Positions 14,418 to 19,257 of a DNA stretch of 20,395 nt are shown here, in pieces (positions within the stretch are counted from its first letter, which is position 1; each line of letters begins with the position of its first letter). The translations under genes and the position numbers were made by a program. A model generated the notes under the pieces. It was not told the DNA's origin, did no database searches, and saw only the letters and a program-made list of their open reading frames with translations. The stretch is from positions 1 to 20,395 of the IMG/VR virus record IMGVR_UViG_3300037488_001586, one strand, 5' to 3'. Origin of the DNA: a virus.

Positions 14418-14440
14418 CTGTCAGACCCACCGTGTAGAAG
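14418..14440 (+). promoter_or_regulatory. CTGTCAG-N10-TAGAAG promoter, leaderless start at 14448
   Basis: CTGTCAG (14418-14424), ten bases beginning ACCC, TAGAAG (14435-14440), seven bases (TTAGGGC), then GTG at 14448. The last base of the -10 is G, not T; otherwise it fits the set. Confidence 0.65.
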
Positions 14441-14447
14441 TTAGGGC

Positions 14448-15035
14448 GTGCCCCACACGACCCGGAAGCCGCCGCGTCGCGCTCGCCCCCGGACGCTGCC
14501 CGACCGCTCCCTGATCGAGCTAGCCGAGGCGCTCGCGACCAACGTCCACGACGACGACCCCCACGGCTGGCTGCGCCTGCCCTGGAACAACGGCTGGCAC
14601 GCCGTCGAGCTTGCGCGCGAGATCGCGGAGCTGACCGACCGGCACGCGGGGTTCCGCGATCCGATGCGGCTGCTGTGCAGCCAGCGCATCGTCACGTCCG
14701 AGGTCTATGACGAAGCCGGGCGGCTCGCGGCGCTGGCCTACGGCACCGGCCCGGTCTACTACGTCGCCCTGCGATGCCTCCAGATGCTGATCGCCAACAG
14801 CGACGGCGGCGGGCACGTCTACAACGCCTGGCTCTTGCCCGTGCTGCTGCGGCTGACCGACGAGGAACTCGGCCCGACGAGCGTGGCCGTGCGGACGTGG
14901 CGCTGCCACGACGCCATCGGCACCGGCCCGAACCTGCGCGGCAACCTCCACGATCCCCTGCGCCGCGCGTTCGTCACGGCCTGGACGCGCGGCCTCTACC
15001 AGGCCGCATACAGCCTCCCCAAGGTGAAGCCATGA
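14448..15035 (+). CDS. Hypothetical protein (195 aa), first of a four-gene operon
   Basis: A 195-residue protein that I do not recognise. The first 15 residues are very basic (HTTRKPPRRARPR), and the rest is mainly helical with many Trp, Leu and Ala (LIELAEALATNV, WHAVELAREIAELTDRHAGF, VYYVALRCLQMLIANS, RRAFVTAWTRGLYQAAYSL). There is no signal peptide or membrane span. The GTG start is leaderless from promoter 14418-14440. The stop overlaps the next ATG (ATGA), and the four genes from 14448 to 15962 overlap or nearly touch, so they form one operon. Function unknown. Confidence 0.7.
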   Translation: MPHTTRKPPRRARPRTLPDRSLIELAEALATNVHDDDPHGWLRLPWNNGWHAVELAREIAELTDRHAGFRDPMRLLCSQRIVTSEVYDEAGRLAALAYGTGPVYYVALRCLQMLIANSDGGGHVYNAWLLPVLLRLTDEELGPTSVAVRTWRCHDAIGTGPNLRGNLHDPLRRAFVTAWTRGLYQAAYSLPKVKP

Positions 15036-15304
15036 AGCTCTACAACGTGATCGTGAACTTCGACATGTACGTCGTCGCGGAGAGCCCCGAGGCCGCGCGC
15101 GAGGCGTTGACGGCGTGGGTGGCTGAGGGTAACGAACCCTCCGAGGTCGTCGCGATCGAAGCCGCCCGCGAGAACTCCGTCCGCACCGCGTGGCGCGACA
15201 AGCCGCCCCTGGTCGCGGCGGACGTGACCGACACCCAGTTCGAGACGCTCAAGGGTCGCACCACCGCGACCACCTACACCTTGCTCTACACGAAGGACCG
15301 CTGA
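15032..15304 (+). CDS. Small hypothetical protein (90 aa)
   Basis: A 90-residue soluble protein. The N-terminus reads MKLYNVIVNFDMYVVAESPE, a beta strand pair followed by the SPEAAREALTAWV helix. That pattern is seen in small phage proteins in which a strand-rich start is followed by an ESxEEA helix. The C-terminus (TTATTYTLLYTKDR) is strand-like. The ATG overlaps the stop of the preceding gene and has AAGGTGA just upstream. No specific function is assigned. Confidence 0.7.
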   Translation: MKLYNVIVNFDMYVVAESPEAAREALTAWVAEGNEPSEVVAIEAARENSVRTAWRDKPPLVAADVTDTQFETLKGRTTATTYTLLYTKDR

Positions 15305-15306
15305 CC

Positions 15307-15693
15307 ATGATCGATGCAACCGACCTGCCCGTGCTGACCCGCCTGCCCGAGGCGCTCGCGCCCACGCCCATCCCGCCGGAAACGACCATCACGTTGCCCT
15401 CGGGGGAGGTCATGCCGCTGCGTGATATTTACGATCCGCGTGACGCCCCGCCCGAGGCTAACGATGAAGCCGACGAGGCCGCGTTCAACGACGTTGTCGC
15501 CTACCTCGTCGCCCTCACCGAGGGGCTGGCGCACACGCTCGTGCTGCACTCGGAGGCGCTCAACCAGATCCTGCACGGGCTGACGGGGCCGGTCGCGCGT
15601 GCGCTGCAACGCAAGCCGAAGCCCAAGGCCAAGGCCAAGGTCAAGGCCAAGGCCAAGCCCAAGGCCAAGCCGCGCAAGCGGGCGAGGCGGTGA
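15307..15693 (+). CDS. Protein with histone-H1-like Lys/Ala/Pro tail (128 aa)
   Basis: A 128-residue protein with an acidic, Pro-rich N-terminal half (residues 1-58, including EANDEADEAAF), a helical middle (59-100, DVVAYLVALTEGLAHTLVLH), and a strongly basic tail (about 103-128: KPKPKAKAKVKAKAKPKAKP then RKRARR). The tail resembles bacterial histone-H1-like proteins, which bind DNA without sequence preference, and is encoded by a hexamer repeat (15613-15672). It starts two bases after the previous stop. A DNA-compacting or membrane-tethering partner of the next gene is possible, but function is not established. Confidence 0.7.
   Translation: MIDATDLPVLTRLPEALAPTPIPPETTITLPSGEVMPLRDIYDPRDAPPEANDEADEAAFNDVVAYLVALTEGLAHTLVLHSEALNQILHGLTGPVARALQRKPKPKAKAKVKAKAKPKAKPRKRARR
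15613..15672 (+). repeat. Ten tandem six-base units encoding Lys-(Ala/Pro/Val)
   Basis: Ten consecutive hexamers, each starting AAG, mostly AAGGCC with AAGCCC, AAGCCG and AAGGTC variants. They keep the reading frame and give a K-P/A/V dipeptide repeat. Such arrays can vary in number by slippage. Confidence 0.85.
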
Positions 15694-15962
15694 TCGAGAC
15701 GGTGCTCGCGGCGCTCGCGACGCTGGCGATCTCACTCGTCGGCACAGTGACCCGCCCGACGCGGGCCTGGTGCCCCGTGGGGTGGCACCTGTCCGAGGGC
15801 ATCCGCACGCACGCGACGCGGCACCCGATCGGCGCGTTCGCGTGCCAGCGTCCGCTCGTCGGCCTGGAGAACGACGCGCCCGCGCGACCGGGCACCCTGC
15901 GCGGGCGGCTGTACTGCGCCCACCCGCGCGTGGTCGGTGACCGCCACGTCCGCTGCGACTAG
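15690..15962 (+). CDS. Small membrane-anchored or secreted Cys-containing protein (90 aa)
   Basis: A 90-residue protein whose GTG start overlaps the previous stop (GTGA). Residues 1-20 (MIETVLAALATLAISLVGTV) form a hydrophobic segment that could be a signal anchor or membrane span. The remainder has four cysteines (C28, C52, C76, C89) and several His and Arg residues, compatible with two disulfides outside the membrane. The positive charge right after the hydrophobic segment would favour the C-terminus staying inside, so topology is unclear. It could be a spanin-like or envelope protein, but there is no lipobox and no certain family. Confidence 0.6.
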   Translation: MIETVLAALATLAISLVGTVTRPTRAWCPVGWHLSEGIRTHATRHPIGAFACQRPLVGLENDAPARPGTLRGRLYCAHPRVVGDRHVRCD

Positions 15963-15986
15963 CCCGAGGCATTCGCGCGGTCGCGA

Positions 15987-16166
15987 CTAACGCTTGGTGA
16001 CGGCGTCCGCTGCGAGCACGGCGACGAACACGAGCGCGCCGACGATCGCCATCCGGGGCAGCGTGCCGGTCGAGGGCACGGTCGGGAACCGCTGACTGAG
16101 CGGGTACTCGATGGCCGCGCCTACGGCGGCGGCGACCAGGGCGCGCTGGAGTGCGGGCGAGTTCAT
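15987..16166 (-). CDS. Small two-span membrane protein (59 aa)
   Basis: A 59-residue protein starting at ATG 16166, five bases after the -10 at 16172-16177. It has two hydrophobic segments: residues about 8-20 (RALVAAAVGAAI) and about 38-54 (MAIVGALVFVAVLAAD), separated by a polar loop (EYPLSQRFPTVPSTG), and ends in TKR. Size and topology fit a small class II-type holin, and an endolysin lies 3 kb away, but they are not in one operon, so this is only a possibility. An in-frame upstream start at 16181 is less likely given the promoter. Confidence 0.6.
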   Translation of the reverse strand: MNSPALQRALVAAAVGAAIEYPLSQRFPTVPSTGTLPRMAIVGALVFVAVLAADAVTKR

Positions 16167-16171
16167 GCGTG

Positions 16172-16177
16172 ACCGTA
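16172..16177 (-). promoter_or_regulatory. -10 box (TACGGT) for leaderless start at 16166
   Basis: On the minus strand GG-TACGGT, five bases, then ATG. It faces the divergent -10 at 16189-16194 across CCAC-GCG-GTGG (16178-16188). Confidence 0.45.
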
Positions 16178-16188
16178 CCACGCGGTGG

Positions 16189-16194
16189 TAGGCT
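16189..16194 (+). promoter_or_regulatory. -10 box (TAGGCT) for leaderless start at 16202
   Basis: GG-TAGGCT, seven bases, then ATG. It is divergent from the promoter at 16172-16177. The CCAC-N3-GTGG between them could be a shared operator. Confidence 0.5.
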
Positions 16195-16201
16195 CAGGCG
16201 T

Positions 16202-17050
16202 ATGCCGACTCCGCAGCAAAACCTAGCGACCATCGAGGCGTTCCGTGTGAAGGCGAACGGGTTCCCTATCACGACGCCGACCCTCGACGACTTCTTCGCG
16301 GCGCGGAAGGCCATCGAGAGCCTGACCCAGATCCCCGGCTTCCTGGGGCAGGGCGCGAACCCGCGCGACTTCGCGGCGATGGGCATGTTCGAGCTGATGC
16401 TCAGTACCGATTGGTCCACCGATAAGTGGCTCAACAAACAGCTTGCGGAGGAGTGGCCCCGAGGCTTCGACTTTGAAGGATCCCGCAACACCGATCTGTA
16501 CACGCGCGCCCGCCAGGCCGAATGGACGCGCCTCCAGGCTGACAAGCGCCCTTTGCGCGAGGTAATGCTTGACCGGATCACCGCTTTCGATGGATGGATA
16601 ACGACGCCCAACGATCGGCGTGGCCTGACCCCGTGGGTCGGGTCACCGAGTAAAGGCGCTTACGCCGTCGCCTACGCCCTCCTCAACGATCCCAACCCGA
16701 ACGTCCAGCGCAAGCTCCTCACGATGCTGGTGTCCATGCCCTGGCCCACGTCGTGGACGCAGGAGTTCCTGGTCAACCGGCGCCTGTTCGATGACTACAT
16801 CGAACGCCTGGGAGCCTCGAAGTACGATACCGCGACCCGCACCGGGCTCCAGAACCTAGCCATCCGCGCGCGGGATGCGTTCAGGCGACCCGAGACGTTC
16901 ACGGCGATGGAGGCTGTGACGGGCGGTGGCGGTGGTGGCGGCGGCGGGTCGAGCGGCGGGCCAAAGTTGGCCTGGTACCACCAGTCCACGACCGGGGGCG
17001 CGCTGCTGGTCGGGCTGGCCGTCGGCGTGCTGTGGGGCATGCACCGCTGA
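16202..17050 (+). CDS. Hypothetical protein with Gly-rich linker and C-terminal membrane anchor (282 aa)
   Basis: A 282-residue protein of unknown family. Residues 1-240 form a soluble, mostly helical domain rich in Trp and Arg, with no motif I recognise. Residues about 243-257 are a Gly/Ser linker (nine consecutive Gly, then SSGG). Residues about 264-280 are a hydrophobic segment (GALLVGLAVGVLWGM), and the chain ends HR. The soluble domain is thus tethered to a membrane by a flexible linker, the same layout as the 124-residue protein at 14027-14401. The leaderless ATG at 16202 is preferred over a start at 16151. A stem-loop (17059-17090) follows the stop. A virion-membrane or cell-envelope role is inferred. 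Confidence 0.7.
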   Translation: MPTPQQNLATIEAFRVKANGFPITTPTLDDFFAARKAIESLTQIPGFLGQGANPRDFAAMGMFELMLSTDWSTDKWLNKQLAEEWPRGFDFEGSRNTDLYTRARQAEWTRLQADKRPLREVMLDRITAFDGWITTPNDRRGLTPWVGSPSKGAYAVAYALLNDPNPNVQRKLLTMLVSMPWPTSWTQEFLVNRRLFDDYIERLGASKYDTATRTGLQNLAIRARDAFRRPETFTAMEAVTGGGGGGGGGSSGGPKLAWYHQSTTGGALLVGLAVGVLWGMHR

Positions 17051-17058
17051 CCTGGAAA

Positions 17059-17090
17059 CCGCGTAAACCATGTGGTCTTGGTTTACGCGG
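17059..17090 (+). terminator. 12-bp stem-loop after the 282-aa gene
   Basis: CCGCGTAAACCA pairs perfectly with TGGTTTACGCGG around an eight-base loop (17071-17078). It starts 9 bases past the stop at 17050, which suits a terminator, but no T-tract follows, so a factor-dependent or regulatory hairpin is equally possible. Confidence 0.5.
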
Positions 17091-17221
17091 GCGGTCTGCA
17101 AGCTCTCGATTACATTCACTTCACCCCCGTTGATAAAACGCGGAGGCGGTCCTGGCCGGGTGCGGCTGTCGGAACCACGCGCGGAGCCGTCGCGGACGAG
17201 GGTTCGCGAGGTTGCAGCGTT

Positions 17222-17387
17222 TTGACGCGCTGCACGGTGGAATGTCCCCCCTCGAAACCGAAGTTTTCAAAGCTCCCTTGGAAGCCTTTTGTGTACTTTC
17301 TGATAACGGAAAGTACAGTTTCGTTGCCTCTGCTGGGTTTTCAAAATGCTTTTTTCAGGGGGGACATTCCACCGTGCGCCGCGTCAA
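17222..17387. repeat. 166-base inverted-repeat element (31-bp arms)
   Basis: Arms 17222-17252 and 17357-17387 are inverted copies with two mismatches. The inner 21 bases of each arm (17232-17252 and 17357-17377) are a perfect match, GCACGGTGG...CCCCCCT. The interior (17252-17356) has 43 G/C among 105 bases by hand count, far below the surroundings. Nested inside is a nine-bp stem TGTACTTTC/GAAAGTACA (17292-17300, 17309-17317) with an eight-base loop, and a direct repeat GTTTTCAAA (17263-17271, 17337-17345). No transposase is encoded and no clear target duplication is seen. It could be a MITE-like element, a replication origin, or a regulatory or RNA hairpin. Confidence 0.85.
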
Positions 17388-17465
17388 TTTCGGCCAAGTT
17401 CGCGGACCGTGGTGCGGAAAAAAGCGGAACGGCGTTCAACCTCGGAGAACGGCCGGAGCCTACGC

Positions 17466-17494
17466 TTGTTACAGAGGGCGTTATGCAGTACCTA
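17466..17494 (+). promoter_or_regulatory. Sigma-70-like promoter (TTGTTA-N17-TACCTA), leaderless start at 17500
   Basis: TTGTTA (17466-17471), 17 bases, TACCTA (17489-17494), five bases (CAGGC), then ATG at 17500. Spacing is standard, and the -10 sits at the leaderless distance seen elsewhere in the window. Confidence 0.5.
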
Positions 17495-17499
17495 CAGGC

Positions 17500-18120
17500 A
17501 TGTCTAAGCGCGTTCGGGATCTGAAACCTGAGGTTCGGGTCGAGCTACCCGCGAAACTCCGCGAGTTTCTGGGAAAGGTCGCGGAGTTTATGAAAACGGA
17601 TCAACGCTGGGCGTTGAATTGGTTACTCGTGAAGCTCGAAGCGATGATCGAGAGCGGCGACATCGCCCAGTTGGGCTGGGAGTTCGACCAGGCGTTCCGG
17701 CTCATGGGCGCGGACGTACCGGGCATGGACCTGGCCCTGCTCCACCGCAGCCCCAAGACCAAGTCGGGCTTCGTCGGCGTGTACGCCAACGGCAAGGGCT
17801 ACCGCGCGATGGCCTCGGACGGGCACAACCTCGGCACGTTCCCCACGAGCGAGCGGGCCGCGTGGGAGCGGTACCTGTACTGCCGCAAGCACACGCTGAC
17901 CTACGGGCCGTTGGAGGAATGGCTGGTCAAGGCCGAGCGCGAGCTACACAACGACATCCGCAACGCCCTGGAGGCGCAGGGGGCGGACATGCCGCTGGCG
18001 TACCGGCGGTTCGCGATCTACACGGCGGCGCAGAACCGAGTGTACTTCGAGGGTCTGTCAGCCGAGGACAAGGCCTACGAGACGACCGACCCGATGGAAA
18101 CGTACTTCAGCGTGCCGTAG
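17500..18120 (+). CDS. DNA-binding protein with RHH-like and AP2-like domains (206 aa)
   Basis: A 206-residue protein. Residues 10-52 look like a ribbon-helix-helix domain (VRVELPAKLREFL then helix ending WLLVKLEAMI). Residues about 87-130 match the AP2/ERF-type DNA-binding fold: SGFVGVYANGKGYRAMASDG (89-108) then HNLGTFPTSERAAWERYL (109-126). The family pattern is GvY...yrA....g..LGtF.t.eeAA. In phages such AP2 domains usually accompany HNH homing endonucleases, but no HNH motif is present. The C-terminal 80 residues are helical and unassigned. The ATG at 17500 is chosen from the promoter at 17466-17494; the open frame upstream crosses the inverted repeat. It is likely a regulator or a remnant of a homing-type gene. 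Confidence 0.7.
   Translation: MSKRVRDLKPEVRVELPAKLREFLGKVAEFMKTDQRWALNWLLVKLEAMIESGDIAQLGWEFDQAFRLMGADVPGMDLALLHRSPKTKSGFVGVYANGKGYRAMASDGHNLGTFPTSERAAWERYLYCRKHTLTYGPLEEWLVKAERELHNDIRNALEAQGADMPLAYRRFAIYTAAQNRVYFEGLSAEDKAYETTDPMETYFSVP
18039..18061 (-). promoter_or_regulatory. Antisense CTGACAG-N10-TACACT promoter inside the AP2 gene
   Basis: On the minus strand CTGACAG (18061-18055), ten bases beginning ACCC, TACACT (18044-18039). The match to the window's promoter form is as good as the genic ones. No start codon lies at the leaderless distance, so it would make an RNA antisense to the AP2-type gene running towards the inverted repeat. It may also be a chance match within coding sequence. 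Confidence 0.4.
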
Positions 18121-18123
18121 CGG

Positions 18124-18504
18124 CTACTCGTCCCAGTGCCATGCCTTGAAGTACGTCACGGGGATCATCAGGCGCCCGTTCTGTTTTTCCGTCATCTCTT
18201 GCACCTTGTGCTTGATCTTGGCCTTGCGGAGCTTGGCGGACAGCTCCTCTAGGCCATCCAGCGAGGGCGCGGAGCGGTAGCACTCGACTTGGCGCCCATA
18301 CGCCTCGCAGGACTCGCGCATGCGCTTGGGCTCGACGCCCAGCGCCTTGGCGACCGTGGTGACGCTGGCGACCTTGCCGGGTGAAGCATACGTCGTGTAC
18401 CCCCACTTCGGCGCCCGCTCGGACACCGGCAGTTCGTTACGGTAGTCGCCCAGGTGCAGGTGCTTGTGCTTGCGCTTGCGCTTGACGGTCTGCTTGCGTG
18501 CCAT
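18124..18504 (-). CDS. Basic hypothetical protein (126 aa)
   Basis: A 126-residue protein with a very basic N-terminus (MARKQTVKRKRKHKHLHLGD) and a possible helix-turn-helix at about residues 44-66 (KVASVTTVAKALGVEPKRMR), a pattern like the DNA-recognition helices of small regulators. No further domain was recognised. The ATG at 18504 lies six bases after a TACCGT -10, so a leaderless start is chosen; a longer upstream frame exists but would overlap the next gene. It converges on the AP2-type gene (stops 4 bases apart). A DNA-binding role is inferred from charge and the helix pattern. Confidence 0.65.
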   Translation of the reverse strand: MARKQTVKRKRKHKHLHLGDYRNELPVSERAPKWGYTTYASPGKVASVTTVAKALGVEPKRMRESCEAYGRQVECYRSAPSLDGLEELSAKLRKAKIKHKVQEMTEKQNGRLMIPVTYFKAWHWDE

Positions 18505-18510
18505 GCCTGA

Positions 18511-18516
18511 ACGGTA
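18511..18516 (-). promoter_or_regulatory. -10 box (TACCGT) for leaderless start at 18504
   Basis: On the minus strand TG-TACCGT, six bases, then ATG. It sits inside the short gap before the stop of the upstream gene at 18519. No -35 is recognised. Confidence 0.4.
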
Positions 18517-18518
18517 CA

Positions 18519-19232
18519 CTACCGGCGGCGCTTGCGGCGCCGCTTGTCGCCTTCGAGCGTCACGCTGAACGGCTGCGGGGACTTCCCGTCCGCGAAGTTG
18601 GGGAAGAACCGCACGATCTTGGCGGACGTGACCGCCGGGCACGCCGCCTGATTCTTGGGGAAGTCGGGGCAGGTCGTCTCGACGAACTTGGCCGAGATCC
18701 AGGTGCCGTCGCGTAGCTCGCCGGGCCAGAACGCGATGTTGCGGGCGCGGGCCACGCCGTCGTCGGGCGCGACCTTGCCGACGACGTAACCCATGGGCGC
18801 CTTGACTCGTCGCGCGGACGCGCACTTGCCCTTGAGCTTGCCTTTAGGGCGCTTACACGTCTCCTGCTTGTCGCTGTTGCAGTCGGCGTCCTGCACGCAG
18901 GCGCGCTTCTTCGGCCACGTTATCACCTGCTCCACCTTGCCCGTTTTGGCGCTGGCCCTGGCGGCGGCTTGGCTGACGATGAGCTTGGCGTCGTGGAACA
19001 ACACGGGCGCGTGGACGTTGAACAGCGTCGTCTTGTTGCTGACGGATGGATGCACCGATAGCGCCGAGCGACCTTCGGGGCCTTCCTTTGACCGCGCCGA
19101 GGAGTGGCCGTGCGCCGCGTAGGTGCAGCCGATGACGCGCTCGGGTAGCTCCATCAGCTTGGGTGGCGAGACGCCCTTGGCGCGGGCGGGCCAGGCGCAG
19201 GGGTCGGCGGCTTCCTTCAGCGGGCGCTTCAT
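18519..19232 (-). CDS. Cys/Lys-rich hypothetical protein (237 aa)
   Basis: A 237-residue protein with no recognised domain. At about residues 107-133 it has four cysteines in the arrangement C-x3-D-x-D-C-x7-C-x10-C, resembling the C-x(2-3)-D-x-D-C modules common in secreted proteins of Myxococcota. It ends in an Arg/Lys cluster (DKRRRKRRR). There is no clear signal peptide. The ATG at 19232 lies six bases after a TATCAT -10 and is preferred over the start at 19271, which would overlap the divergent endolysin. Further Cys (C12, C36, C204, C214) could form disulfides. The basic end suggests nucleic-acid binding or virion packaging; function unknown. Confidence 0.65.
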   Translation of the reverse strand: MKRPLKEAADPCAWPARAKGVSPPKLMELPERVIGCTYAAHGHSSARSKEGPEGRSALSVHPSVSNKTTLFNVHAPVLFHDAKLIVSQAAARASAKTGKVEQVITWPKKRACVQDADCNSDKQETCKRPKGKLKGKCASARRVKAPMGYVVGKVAPDDGVARARNIAFWPGELRDGTWISAKFVETTCPDFPKNQAACPAVTSAKIVRFFPNFADGKSPQPFSVTLEGDKRRRKRRR

Positions 19233-19238
19233 GGGGCC

Positions 19239-19244
19239 ATGATA
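19239..19244 (-). promoter_or_regulatory. -10 box (TATCAT) for leaderless start at 19232
   Basis: On the minus strand GG-TATCAT, six bases, then ATG. It overlaps the endolysin -10 (19243-19248) by two bases, so the two promoters should exclude each other. Confidence 0.5.
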
Positions 19245-19248
19245 CCAT
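19243..19248 (+). promoter_or_regulatory. -10 box (TACCAT) for the endolysin start at 19258
   Basis: GA-TACCAT, nine bases (CGCCGTCGC), then ATG. It shares two bases with the divergent -10 on the other strand. No -35 is recognised. Confidence 0.45.
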
Positions 19249-19257
19249 CGCCGTCGC

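Larger units (their letters stand above)
17051..17499. other. 449-base region without a convincing gene
   Basis: Between the stop at 17050 and the AP2-type gene at 17500 I see no convincing gene. It holds a stem-loop (17059-17090), a large inverted-repeat element (17222-17387) with an A+T-rich interior, and the promoter of the AP2-type gene (17466-17494). Open frames cross it (17072-17524 and the upstream extension of the AP2 gene from 17212). They run through the inverted repeat, lack a ribosome site and show no protein-like pattern. Confidence 0.6.

Noticed and set aside
15987-16166. Firm holin call
   Set aside because: Two hydrophobic segments fit, but the gene is not beside the endolysin and no family motif is visible.
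17222-17387. Insertion sequence or typical MITE
   Set aside because: No transposase inside or nearby, and only a two-base identity at the edges. Kept as an unclassified inverted-repeat element.
17072-17524. 150-residue plus-strand open frame across the inverted repeat
   Set aside because: No ribosome site or -10, it crosses both arms of the repeat and overlaps the AP2-type start in another frame.
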